From NCBI GenBank assembly GCA_963751615.1, contig CAVVVG010000007.1, positions 310,001-374,000 on the forward strand: a DNA stretch of 64,000 bases. Direction: 5' to 3'. Position numbers and translations under genes: made by a program. Position 1 is the stretch's first letter. Each line of letters starts with the position of its first letter. The DNA comes from Palsa-892 sp963751615 (GTDB lineage: Bacteria > Pseudomonadota > Alphaproteobacteria > Rhizobiales > Xanthobacteraceae). Shown piece after piece: positions 52,722 to 61,698 of this stretch. The notes under the pieces are model-generated. The model made no database searches. It saw only the letters and a program-made list of their open reading frames with translations, and had not been told where the DNA came from.

Positions 52722-53561
52722 GCCTTAAGAATTCCGCGTGGACGTACCAGCATCAACACAATGAAAAAGGTGAAGGCGAGTACATAAGCGAATTCCGTCG
52801 AAGTGTAGTAGCCGCCAATTGCAATGATTTGAACTCATGATAAAGGCAGCTGCGAATCCTCCAATCATGTTGCCCAAACCGCCGAGCACGCAAATCATGA
52901 AGGTGATTGGCCCAAACGTATTGCCAATGAAAGGATGCACATCATATTGCAGCGCGAGCAGGCACGCGCTCAAACCGGCAAGTGCTCCACCGATCGCCGA
53001 AGTTACGAGATAAATGCGCCGCTCATTGACGCCCATGAGGCCCATGATCTCACGATCCTGCGAAATGGCGCGGATCGCAGTTCCGAGATACGTACGTTTG
53101 AGGAATAGATAGAGTGCTACTGCTCCCGCAAGCGCCACGCCGAAAGCCATCAAGCGAGCATAACTTATGTAAAGATTGCCGATCTCAATAACCGGTAATC
53201 GTATGCCGATATTACGAAAATCGGTGCCAAATAGAAGAGTTGCGAAACTTTGAAGAAAAAATAAGAGACCTCCAGTTGCAAGCAACTGGTTGATGGGAGC
53301 TGCACCGAGGATTGGCTCGATAATCAGAAGATGGACGAAAAATCCGAGGATCGCGACGGTGGCGACCGCGGTGATGCAAGCAAATTCAATCGGCCAGCCG
53401 TAATAAACGTGCAACCAATAGACCGTGTACATGCCGCACATGACGAGATCGGCATAAGCGATCCAAACAACGTCGATCACTCCGAAGATGAGATTGAGCC
53501 CGAGAGCGAGAAGCGCGAGCACCCCGCCCAGCAAAAGCCCGTTGACCATCGCCTCCAGCAA
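52718..53561 (-). pseudogene. ABC permease (LivH family), second system, frameshifted near the C-terminus
   Basis: Typical LivH: LGLNLIFGVIDVVWIAYADL, GTAIRAISQDREIMGLMGVN and CVLGGLGNMIGGFAAAFIMS. Just after this, near 52832, one extra T shifts the frame so the translated tail becomes SNHCNWRLLHF… ending at 52725. In the other frame the expected ending is present: QIIAIGGYYTSTEFAYVLAF, then VLMLVRPRGILKA, stop at 52718, which overlaps the livM start. Only the last helix is affected. The other four genes of this operon are intact, so an assembly error is quite possible. Confidence 0.8.
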
Positions 53562-53577
53562 GATACAAGTCCATGCT

Positions 53578-54282
53578 CTATAACCCCATATAGGACTTGC
53601 GAATCATTTCATTATTCCTGAGTGACACCGATGTTCCCGAAAGCTTAATTTTCCCGACTTCCAGGAGATAAGCGCGATCTACTATTTCGAGCACTCGCTG
53701 TACGTTCTGCTCGACGATCAGCACAGTCAGTCCCTCGGCACGAATGCGGCGGACCAAATCGAACACTTGTTGCACAATAAGCGGCGCAAGACCGGCCGAG
53801 GGTTCGTCCATCAGCAGAAGTTTTGGACGTGACATTAATGCTCGACCGATCGCACACATTTGTTGCTCACCGCCCGAAAGTGTGCCAGCAAATTGCGTGC
53901 GGCGTTCTTTCAAACGCGGAAAAAGTTCGTAAACCCATTCCAATTGCTTCGTAAATTGCCGGCGCGCTTCGGGAATAAACGCCCCCATGCGCAAATTGTC
54001 CTCAATTGTTAATCGCGGGAACAGGCGGCGGTTTTCCGGCACATGGGCGATGCCCCGTTCGATGATGTGATAAGCGGGCATGCCTGCAAGCGAATTTCCT
54101 TCCATCACCATACGGCCCGAAAAAGGAAGAATGAGTCCGGAAATAACGCGCATCAAAGTCGTTTTACCGGCGCCGTTCGGACCGATCACACCAACTGCCT
54201 CACCGTTCGCAACCTCGAGCGAAACATTAAATAGTGCGCGGAATGAGCCGTAGCCAGCAGAAACGCCCTGAAGCGACAGCAT
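53578..54282 (-). CDS. ABC transporter ATPase (LivF family), second system
   Basis: A 234-residue ATPase with intact Walker A (GPNGAGKTT, about 34-42), signature GTLSGGEQQMCAIGRALM, Walker B LLLMDEPSAGLAP, and VEQNVQRVLEIVDRAYLLEV. It energises uptake by the livHM permease pair. It lies 5 nt from livG and 16 nt from livH. Confidence 0.94.
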   Translation of the reverse strand: MLSLQGVSAGYGSFRALFNVSLEVANGEAVGVIGPNGAGKTTLMRVISGLILPFSGRMVMEGNSLAGMPAYHIIERGIAHVPENRRLFPRLTIEDNLRMGAFIPEARRQFTKQLEWVYELFPRLKERRTQFAGTLSGGEQQMCAIGRALMSRPKLLLMDEPSAGLAPLIVQQVFDLVRRIRAEGLTVLIVEQNVQRVLEIVDRAYLLEVGKIKLSGTSVSLRNNEMIRKSYMGL

Positions 54283-54287
54283 TAGCC

Positions 54288-55013
54288 TCAGTCCCGCCTC
54301 TTGCCGAGATAGACTTCAATCACACGCGCATCGCGGACTGCATCGGCAGGCAACCCCTCAAAGATTTTTTCGCCGTGATCGAGGACAATCACTCGGTCAA
54401 CGACGCTCATCAATACGCCCATGATATGTTCAACCCAGATAATCGTGATTCCCATTGCACTGCGGATGTTTTTGAGCATATCAGCGGCTCGAGCCATCTC
54501 TGCAGTGTCAAGACCGCCCAGGCTTTCGTCGGCGAGCAGTAGTTTCGGTTTGGTCGCGAGTGCTTTGGCGAGTTCGAGTTTCTTCAGCGCTGCTGCCCCG
54601 AGGCCCTCTGTCATCACGTTTTCGGCCGTGGACAGGCCGACAATGCTAAGCGCTTCTTCGGCGCGTTTCCGCGTTTCCACCCGGTCAATACTGCCAGCAG
54701 CTCCGTAGTAGGCAGCGAGCGCCACGTTTTCAATCAACGAAAGTTTTCGAAAAGGACGTGGAATCTGAAATGTCCGTCCGATCCCGCTGCGACAAATACG
54801 ATGCGCGGGCAGACCGCCGATTTCTTCGCCCTTCAAGAGAATCGAACCGCCGGACGGTTGCTGGTTGCCGGAAATCAGATTGAAGGTCGTGCTCTTTCCT
54901 GATCCGTTCGGACCGATAAGACCTAGAATTTCTCCTTCCGCCACTTCGAAAGACACCTGATTGATCGCCAGGAATCCTCCGAAGCGTTTCGTCAGCCTCT
55001 TTACAGAGAGCAT
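54288..55013 (-). CDS. ABC transporter ATPase (LivG family), second system
   Basis: A 241-residue ATPase. Walker A is GPNGSGKSTT, the LivG-type GIGRTFQIPRPFRKLSLIEN follows, the signature is AALKKLELAKALATKPKLLL with ADESLGGLDT as Walker B, and the H-loop is WVEHIMG. It starts 3 nt after the binding-protein gene's stop, in a tightly packed five-gene uptake operon. Confidence 0.94.
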   Translation of the reverse strand: MLSVKRLTKRFGGFLAINQVSFEVAEGEILGLIGPNGSGKSTTFNLISGNQQPSGGSILLKGEEIGGLPAHRICRSGIGRTFQIPRPFRKLSLIENVALAAYYGAAGSIDRVETRKRAEEALSIVGLSTAENVMTEGLGAAALKKLELAKALATKPKLLLADESLGGLDTAEMARAADMLKNIRSAMGITIIWVEHIMGVLMSVVDRVIVLDHGEKIFEGLPADAVRDARVIEVYLGKRRD

Positions 55014-55016
55014 CGT

Positions 55017-56330
55017 TCAACGCATGGCGTAAATCGAGGATGCCGGCAGTGGCAAAATCGGTTCCCGTGTCTTGATGTTACTCGGCCAAATGACCACAAT
55101 CTGATCACCGGTGTACTGCATCACGACAGGAGTTGAACGTTCGTTTTGGCCGGAGAGCGGCGTACCTGGAGGATAGAACTTGACGCCGTAGCCCTGAATT
55201 GTCCCTCCTGCAGGAATATCTACGTCTAGCGCTGCTTTTCGAATCAATTCCGCATCGAAGCCGCCGTATTTTTCTTTTGCCACCGGCAATACATAATTCA
55301 AGAGAACCCATGTCTGATTGAAACCCATGGAAACGTGCGACGGTACGGCGGTCGCGTTAGTCTTGGCTTTGTAGCGCTCGACCATGATCTTAATGAGATC
55401 GCCGAGTCCAGGCGCGAGGCTTTCTGGTTTTAACAATTGCGCCGCCACCGGATCGATATTACAGAAATCATCAATATCGGGTCCAAACGTAGCATGTAAC
55501 TTGTCGAGCTGGCTGTAACCCGCGCCATTGCCCATTAACATCTTGAAGCGCAGTCCCAATTCACGCGCCTGGCGCAAGAAAAGTGTGATGTCGGGATTGT
55601 AGCCAGTGTGAAGAATTACATCAGCCTGCGCGCGCTTTAATTTAGTGACAAGAGAGGAAAGATCAGGGGCGCTGGCTGAATATCCTTCGCGCATAACGAC
55701 GTCGAAACCTTTTTCCTTGGCGAAGCGTTCCCCCGCCTCACCTACGCCAACGCCATAGGGGCCGTCCTCGTGGATGACCGCGATTTTTATATTTTTGGGC
55801 TCGGTGCCGAGCTTAGCTTTTGCATTTTCGGCAAGAAATTGCGCCGAAGCCTGGCCGTATTGGTCAGAGTGGATCTGAGCGCGAAACGTGTACGTAAGAT
55901 TTCGATCTTTCAGTACTGAGGTCGCGACCGCAGTCGTGATCCAAAGAATTTTCTTTTGTTCCTGCATCTTAGCGGCAAGTGGAACAGCGTGCGCACTCGA
56001 AAAGATTCCGACGACAACCTCGACTTTCTCCTGATTAATGAGCCGCTCAGCCTCGTTGATCGCGATATCCGGTTTGCTCTGGGAATCCGCATTGACCAAT
56101 TCAATTTTGAACTTGCCGGCAACACCCCCGCGCTCATTGACGAGATCGATTGCGATCTGTGTGCCGATCGCCGAAGCCATCGAACCGGCGGCCGCCAAAG
56201 GTCCTGAAAGATCAAAAATTGTGCCAATACGAACTGGCGCTGACTGCGCGAAAGCAAATCTATTTCCAACACTGAGCGCTGCAACCGTGAGCGCCGATTT
56301 CTTGATAAACGACCTGCGTGACGTTTTCAT
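55017..56330 (-). CDS. ABC transporter substrate-binding protein, second system
   Basis: A 437-residue periplasmic-binding protein. The N-terminus has a twin-arginine-type leader (SRRSFIKKSALTVAALSVGN, FAFAQSAP). The mature part has VRIGTIFDLSGPLAAAGSMA, INEAERLINQEKVEVVVGIF, KIAVIHEDGPYGVGVGEAGE, and a C-terminal GTIQGYGVKFYPPGTPLSGQ. Ligand is unknown. It is first in the second liv operon, followed by livG 3 nt later. A CnbZ-like gene lies 190 nt upstream in the same orientation. Confidence 0.92.
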   Translation of the reverse strand: MKTSRRSFIKKSALTVAALSVGNRFAFAQSAPVRIGTIFDLSGPLAAAGSMASAIGTQIAIDLVNERGGVAGKFKIELVNADSQSKPDIAINEAERLINQEKVEVVVGIFSSAHAVPLAAKMQEQKKILWITTAVATSVLKDRNLTYTFRAQIHSDQYGQASAQFLAENAKAKLGTEPKNIKIAVIHEDGPYGVGVGEAGERFAKEKGFDVVMREGYSASAPDLSSLVTKLKRAQADVILHTGYNPDITLFLRQARELGLRFKMLMGNGAGYSQLDKLHATFGPDIDDFCNIDPVAAQLLKPESLAPGLGDLIKIMVERYKAKTNATAVPSHVSMGFNQTWVLLNYVLPVAKEKYGGFDAELIRKAALDVDIPAGGTIQGYGVKFYPPGTPLSGQNERSTPVVMQYTGDQIVVIWPSNIKTREPILPLPASSIYAMR

Positions 56331-56519
56331 TGCTGCTCTCCCTAGAAGCCAGCTCTACGGCCAGTCTTCTGCTTTCAGAGAGTATTTGGCCACAACAGTT
56401 GAGAGTCAAACGCGGATTATTCCCTGGACGGCTACATCGGATCACGCAGGGCTAAGAATAACGCGCTCTCGTCCAATGCCACGGCAATCCATTTCGAATT
56501 CGAGACCCCGAACAGGTGG

Positions 56520-57200
56520 TCAATTCAGGTGCCAGATAAGGCCTGCGCGCGCCGCGCCGCGCCGGATAATCTCGTCCGCAAAGAATGGATATAGATCGTG
56601 TACTGTATAAACCTGCGTTGCCGAAACATCGGCCCAGCTAAAGCCGAGTAGCGCTAAGCGCCTTTCCATTTCGCCGAGCACAAATCGAGCTTTCTCACGC
56701 ATCGCCACCTCGCTTATTTCCCCGTAACGAATGGTGCGTTCGCGATAGCTTCCGCCACCCTCAGTAGCTTCGCCGCTGCCCGAAATCACAAATGTACCCG
56801 CTGTTTCGGATTCAGTGACTGTGAAACAGAAGGCGTGCAGTAACGGTTCGGATGGCGGATCGATCTCGGGGCATACATTGCTGCGCGCTACAGGGTTGCG
56901 ATCGCCTTCGAGTAATCCCCATTTTCGCAGTGTCACGACATAGTTTTCATTGAACGCGCGAAAGCCCTCGTCGGTAAACGGCACCGGAGACCGTAATTCA
57001 CAAGCGCAAAACGAAGTGAGCGGGCGTTCAGCCTTGCGGATCGTTCGCTCAATTTCGGCAAATCCCCGCGACAGAGGTATCGGATTCTTGAGCTGAACAC
57101 GTAGGATCTCGAAACCTGGAAATGCAGCAACACCGCTCGAATATTGAAAGACGGCAGGTAAGTAGCGATAACCACCAGCAGCAAAATCGTGTGTGTCCAT
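56520..57200 (-). CDS. 2-amino-5-chloromuconate deaminase CnbZ-like protein
   Basis: A 226-residue protein that I associate from memory with the CnbZ family, deaminases of 2-aminomuconate-type ring-cleavage products in chloronitrobenzene catabolism and distantly RidA-like. Typical parts: FAAGGYRYLPAVFQYSSGVA, FCACELRSPVPFTDEGFRAF, RSNVCPEIDPPSEPLLHAF, ISGSGEATEG, and FSWADVSATQVYTVHDLYPF. The frame opens at 57266, but ATG 57200 (MDTHDFAAG) matches the family start. It is upstream of the second liv operon; an uptake system plus a deaminase suggests import of an amino- or nitro-aromatic compound. No ring-cleavage dioxygenase is present here. Confidence 0.72.
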   Translation of the reverse strand: MDTHDFAAGGYRYLPAVFQYSSGVAAFPGFEILRVQLKNPIPLSRGFAEIERTIRKAERPLTSFCACELRSPVPFTDEGFRAFNENYVVTLRKWGLLEGDRNPVARSNVCPEIDPPSEPLLHAFCFTVTESETAGTFVISGSGEATEGGGSYRERTIRYGEISEVAMREKARFVLGEMERRLALLGFSWADVSATQVYTVHDLYPFFADEIIRRGAARAGLIWHLN

Positions 57201-57627
57201 CTCTTTCGCCCTCTTTAATTGTGAACTGGCAACTCGGAAAGAAAACGGACTCGTCCAATTTAACATCCGACTGAAAGGGCTATTCTACTGCAAAAGAGAG
57301 GAAAGCTCGCGCTAAGTTCGTCCAACAATAAACTCCTTCGTCAGCCTCTTGGTTTCAGTGGCTTTTAGATATCTGCTCTGAGTCCTGGGCCGTTGCTGTT
57401 GCATCTGCACTAGCCAAAATGCCGGGCGGCCATTAGTCTAACTCTACGTGCACGATTTCGGCTCCGGAGTTCAACGCCAATTTCACAACAGCGGGAGCGA
57501 AAATGACAAAATCGAAATTGGTCGCCGCCGCATTGGCGACAGTGATGCCCACTATCGTTGATCCAAATCAAGGATGTTCCGAATATCATGGGTAATTAAC
57601 CCATACGCGCACCGGGAAAACAAACCG
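57201..57627. other. Divergent region with a possible small ORF
   Basis: No recognised gene. On the plus strand, 57503-57595 is a 30-codon frame (MTKSKLVAAALATVMPTIVD…) with GGGAG upstream and a leader-like start; on the minus strand a 40-codon frame near 57435-57555 reads plausibly (TNFDFVIFAPAVVKLALNSG). They overlap, so at most one is coding, and both may be remnants. Confidence 0.25.
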
Positions 57628-59280
57628 ATGACCCCGAAGACAAGCCCGATCGCTGCCCCTGATTTTCCGCGCGGAGTAGCGCTGCTGCGCGATCCATTGC
57701 TCAATAAGGGCACCGCTTTTTCTGAGCAGGAACGCGACGCGCTTGGCCTGCGGGGCCTGCTGCCGGCGCACGTGCTTTCGTTGGAGGCGCAGGCGGAGCG
57801 CGTATTGACTAACCTGCGTCGCCTACCCGACGATCTTGAAAAGTATGTGGCACTCAACGCATTGCACGACCGCAATGAAACTTTATTCTTCCGCGTGGTA
57901 TGCGACAATATCGACGAGATTCAGCCGCTCATTTATACCCCGACGGTGGGGCTCGCCTGCCAAAGGTTCGGCCACATCTTCCAACGACCGCGCGGCATAT
58001 TTATCGGCGCAAATGACCGAGGCCGCATTGCTGAATTGCTAGGCAACTGGGCACACTCGGCAAGGCTCATCGTCGTATCCGACGGCGAGCGCATATTGGG
58101 GCTTGGAGACTTGGGGGCTAATGGCATGGGCATCCCAGTGGGCAAGCTCTCACTCTATTCCGCCTGCGCCGGCGTGCACCCGAAGCTATGCTTACCGGTA
58201 ATGCTGGACGTTGGCACAAACAATTCGGAATTGCTAAAGGATCGATATTACATTGGCCTACGCCAGCGTCGGCTCGGCGGCCCCGAGTACGATGAGTTCA
58301 TCGACGAGTTTATCAATGCGGCCCAGGACGTCTTTCCAGGTGTGCTGATTCAGTTTGAGGATTTCGCCAACCATAATGCCTTCCGCCTATTGCAAAAATA
58401 TCGCGACCGTACCTGTGTCTTCAACGACGACATCCAGGGAACGGCGGCCGTAGCGCTCGCGGGCATCTTCTCGGCATTGCGCGTAACGGGCGGTAAGCTA
58501 ACGGACCAGACAATCCTCTTTTTAGGCGCAGGGGAGGCTGCGACGGGCATCGCGGATCTCGTGGTCTCTGCCATGATTGCGCAGGGCTGCACGGAAGCCG
58601 AGGCGCGGCGGCGCAATTGGCTCGTGGATTCGCGCGGCCTGGTCGTGAAGGATCGTGCCGATCTCACCAAGCACAAGCTTCCTTATGCCCACGAGCACGC
58701 GCCGATCAACGACTTCCTGACAGCGATCCGCACGCTTAAACCCACCGCAATCATCGGCGTCGCGGCAGTCGGCGGTACATTCACCCCTGAAGTGTTGCAA
58801 GTCATGGCCAAGTTCAACGCGCGGCCGATTGTGTTCGCGCTCTCCAACCCAACTTCGAAAGCGGAATGCACCGCCGAAGAAGCTTACCGCTACACAGCCG
58901 GGCAAGCGCTATTCGCATGCGGAAGCCCATACGATCCAGTGAAGCTGGACGGTCGGACGTTCGTGCCACGCCAGGGAAATAATTCTTACATCTTCCCGGG
59001 AGTTGGCCTTGGTGCGATCGCGAGCGGCACGCGGCGCATCACTGACGAGATGTTTATGAGCGCTGCGCGCACGCTCGCAAACTTAGTGACCGAATCGGAC
59101 CTTGAGCAGGGCAGCCTTTTCCCGGCACTGCCGCGAATCCGTGAAGTTTCGGCCCACATCGCCGCGGAGGTCGCACAGGTGGCATACAAACGCGGCCTCG
59201 CGACCGGACAGGCGCCGGACGACGTGCTGGCGTACGTCCAGTCGCAAATGTACGAGCCAGCCTATCACAGCTACGCATAA
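57628..59280 (+). CDS. NAD(P)-dependent malic enzyme (MaeA/SfcA type)
   Basis: A 550-residue malic enzyme, which oxidatively decarboxylates malate to pyruvate. It shows LIYTPTVGLACQRFG, GERILGLGDLGANGMGIPVG, IQFEDFANHNAFRLLQKYRD, FNDDIQGTAAVALAG with the metal-binding Asp residues, the nucleotide loop LGAGEAATGIADLV, and FALSNPTSKAEC. The length fits the single-domain NAD-linked class rather than the larger phosphotransacetylase-fused type. The frame opens at 57574; ATG 57628 (MTPKTSPIA) is preferred. It is convergent with the ferredoxin oxidoreductase operon and may feed it with pyruvate, which is inference. Confidence 0.9.
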   Translation: MTPKTSPIAAPDFPRGVALLRDPLLNKGTAFSEQERDALGLRGLLPAHVLSLEAQAERVLTNLRRLPDDLEKYVALNALHDRNETLFFRVVCDNIDEIQPLIYTPTVGLACQRFGHIFQRPRGIFIGANDRGRIAELLGNWAHSARLIVVSDGERILGLGDLGANGMGIPVGKLSLYSACAGVHPKLCLPVMLDVGTNNSELLKDRYYIGLRQRRLGGPEYDEFIDEFINAAQDVFPGVLIQFEDFANHNAFRLLQKYRDRTCVFNDDIQGTAAVALAGIFSALRVTGGKLTDQTILFLGAGEAATGIADLVVSAMIAQGCTEAEARRRNWLVDSRGLVVKDRADLTKHKLPYAHEHAPINDFLTAIRTLKPTAIIGVAAVGGTFTPEVLQVMAKFNARPIVFALSNPTSKAECTAEEAYRYTAGQALFACGSPYDPVKLDGRTFVPRQGNNSYIFPGVGLGAIASGTRRITDEMFMSAARTLANLVTESDLEQGSLFPALPRIREVSAHIAAEVAQVAYKRGLATGQAPDDVLAYVQSQMYEPAYHSYA

Positions 59281-59411
59281 CTCTCACCCCATGGCGGATA
59301 TGGGGCCGGTAGACGGTGTTCAATGCTTTGCAGACGACATGGAAAAGTGCGAACACCGATCCATGAGACGGAGATATAATTCCAAGAATGTGTTTTGGCG
59401 CTTGAGCCAAT

Positions 59412-61646
59412 CTAAAGAAAAGTTTCTGCCCTTTGCATCAGATCATCGAGCCCCGGCTCATTTTTATTGCGAGGCTTGCCCGGATGTATGATGCCAAGCT
59501 GGCAACTCTCTGCCGCCTCTACCAATTGCCGATAGGTCCCGGCATTAATGTCGGCGATATACGCCTGCTTATTCTCATTATAGACAAACATGCGATCGTT
59601 AATTTGAGTGCACTCATTGCAGGTCGAGCAGCGCTCGGTCTCGATATAGGCCTCATCAGGCGAACGTTCGGGTGCCTTTACTTCGGGCGCCGGCGCGGAG
59701 GACGTAGCAGCGGCGGCAGGTTGGGGCGCCTCCGTCGTTGAGGCCACAGCCCGGGGCTTGGCATCGGCCGTTAGGCTTTCCATTTCACGCCGCTTCTGCT
59801 CTTCCCAGGCGACCTTTTCGCGCTTCAGCAATCGGTCGGCATAGGAATTGTGCACGCCACCGAGTTCCTGCAGACGGTGCCAACTCTCCAAACAGCGGCG
59901 CGCAGCGGCGATCGCCTTGTTGTCAACGATCACGCGCATGAGCACGTTATTGCCGTCGACCGCAAGGACATAGGGCACCGTATCGGATGAGCCCGCTGAC
60001 GCGCTGGTCATCCATTGCGCCGCCGGTACCATGCCATCGTTCCATTGTGCCCGCGAGACACGGGCCAAATGACGCTCATAACGAGGATCACAAATCAGGA
60101 AGTCGACGAAAGTGAATTCGAGATCTAGTTTGATCCGCTGCATTTCGTCGTCGGCATATTCAAAGCTTTCGATCGTCCAATCGATATCCGGGTGCGGATT
60201 ATTCTCGAGGGAGAAGCGCGAGGCCATGTCCGCGCCTGCCGACGGATCGTAGCTGAACACCGGAAACGCCCTCGACTGCATGGCCGCTGCGGCACTCAGA
60301 TAGACCGGTGGCAAACCTTTTTGCGGCATAACGCCTGCGAACACGGAAAATAAAGCCGGACCATCATAGACGAGGCCGCGCAGAACGCGGTCACGCATCT
60401 GGTAAAGGTTCGAGCTGCTCGACTGCAGGACGAAAATCTCGCCGATCCCTGTCGCCATGCTAGCGAGCTGCGCGCTGCGCAATCCCAAGGTGAAGTGTCC
60501 ATTGCCACCCGACAATTCCTCGAGGAGGTCATGGATGTTCACGAGAACCTTGAGCGGAACGCCCGAGGACAAGGCCTCCATCAGTCCGTCGGCAGCAACG
60601 GCTGTCCCGTCGAGCGTGACCAGGTAATCGGGGAACAGCGCTAGATCCTTCGCACTTAAAGAGAGCGCATCTAGTCCCTCAAAATAGGCGTTGTGCCTGA
60701 GATCATCATATGTGCCGTCGATCTCGAGCTCGGCAATCGACAGCGCCTTCACCAGTTCGACCAACTCGGGGAGCCGAGCGCGGAACGCGGCGAGCGCTTC
60801 CGAGCAACTTGCGAAGGTGAATGAATGCGGTTGCGTCGCCAAAGCAGTCTTGGCCTGCCCGGCCGGCGTTGCAAAGAATTTTTGGTTCTTCAGGACCGAA
60901 AGCGCTGATTCCACGCGCCGGCGGCGGGCCTCCGATAAGGCCTCCTGCGGCGACGACCGGGGCAGCAAGCGCGACATTACTGCAAAGTCGAACATCTCTT
61001 GATGCGGCTGCCCGATCGATGCCCTCAGGCTTTCCGGTCGGCGGCCGGCCTGGGAGCGCAGGAAATCGGTCCGCAGGATATCGGCCAGTTTGACCGCGAC
61101 CCTGCTTACCGTGGCGCGAAAGTTGCGCGCCTTGTCCGCTTGCACCGCCGACCAAATATGTGCCACCAACTGACTCGCCATAGCCGCATGGCAGTCGAGT
61201 ATCTGGCCATCAACCTCCAGCGCGGCACGCGCGATCCGCACCGACTTTCCAAACAATTCATTCGCCTGCTCGAGGCGCGTCGCCGCTTTATCCCATAACT
61301 CGGAGAGCAATCCACGTTCGCCACCCGCCGCCAGCCCGCGAATTTCACGTTCGAACCGGAGGATCATTTTGCGGAGCTGCTCGCTCTCCATTCCTGGAGG
61401 CGCGACCTTCTGCAACAAGTCGTCAATGACGCTCGACAATGAGCGCACAGCTGCCTCGCCGCGCTTGTCATCCACCAGAATCAGCGGAAAGTCATAACGC
61501 AATTGGGTCAGGTCGCCGTAGGCGGAAAACAGCGCGGGCCGCAGCCCCATCACATCGTCCAAGCCGTCGCCGGGTCTCTTCCCAGTCATGTGAAAGACGA
61601 ACGGATCGATTGTCCTAACCTCAACGTTCATATTCGCTCGCATCAT
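59412..61646 (-). CDS. Large iron-sulfur protein in a 2-oxoacid:ferredoxin oxidoreductase operon
   Basis: A 744-residue protein. The N-terminal ~330 residues are mostly helical and not recognised. The middle (about 380-570) contains MATGIGEIFVLQSSSSNLYQ, DGPALFSVFAGVMPQKGLPP, ALFS…AAAAMQSRAFPVFSYDP and resembles, from memory, a domain of NifJ-type pyruvate:ferredoxin oxidoreductases. An Ala/Pro-rich linker follows, then CSTCNECTQINDRMFVYNEN and ESCQLGIIHPGKP, a ferredoxin-like end with C-x2-C-x2-C…C for one [4Fe-4S] cluster. It probably carries electrons for the adjacent KorAB pair. ATG 61646 has GAGG upstream; a TTG at 61652 is the earliest start. It lies 52 nt after korB. Confidence 0.75.
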   Translation of the reverse strand: MMRANMNVEVRTIDPFVFHMTGKRPGDGLDDVMGLRPALFSAYGDLTQLRYDFPLILVDDKRGEAAVRSLSSVIDDLLQKVAPPGMESEQLRKMILRFEREIRGLAAGGERGLLSELWDKAATRLEQANELFGKSVRIARAALEVDGQILDCHAAMASQLVAHIWSAVQADKARNFRATVSRVAVKLADILRTDFLRSQAGRRPESLRASIGQPHQEMFDFAVMSRLLPRSSPQEALSEARRRRVESALSVLKNQKFFATPAGQAKTALATQPHSFTFASCSEALAAFRARLPELVELVKALSIAELEIDGTYDDLRHNAYFEGLDALSLSAKDLALFPDYLVTLDGTAVAADGLMEALSSGVPLKVLVNIHDLLEELSGGNGHFTLGLRSAQLASMATGIGEIFVLQSSSSNLYQMRDRVLRGLVYDGPALFSVFAGVMPQKGLPPVYLSAAAAMQSRAFPVFSYDPSAGADMASRFSLENNPHPDIDWTIESFEYADDEMQRIKLDLEFTFVDFLICDPRYERHLARVSRAQWNDGMVPAAQWMTSASAGSSDTVPYVLAVDGNNVLMRVIVDNKAIAAARRCLESWHRLQELGGVHNSYADRLLKREKVAWEEQKRREMESLTADAKPRAVASTTEAPQPAAAATSSAPAPEVKAPERSPDEAYIETERCSTCNECTQINDRMFVYNENKQAYIADINAGTYRQLVEAAESCQLGIIHPGKPRNKNEPGLDDLMQRAETFL

Positions 61647-61698
61647 CTGCAACCTCGATCCGACCGCTGCCGAACCGCATTAACCCATCACCGAGCCG

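Noticed and set aside
59289..59310. Inverted repeat CCCCAT/ATGGGG after malic enzyme as terminator
   Set aside because: The stem is only six bases and no T run follows on either strand.
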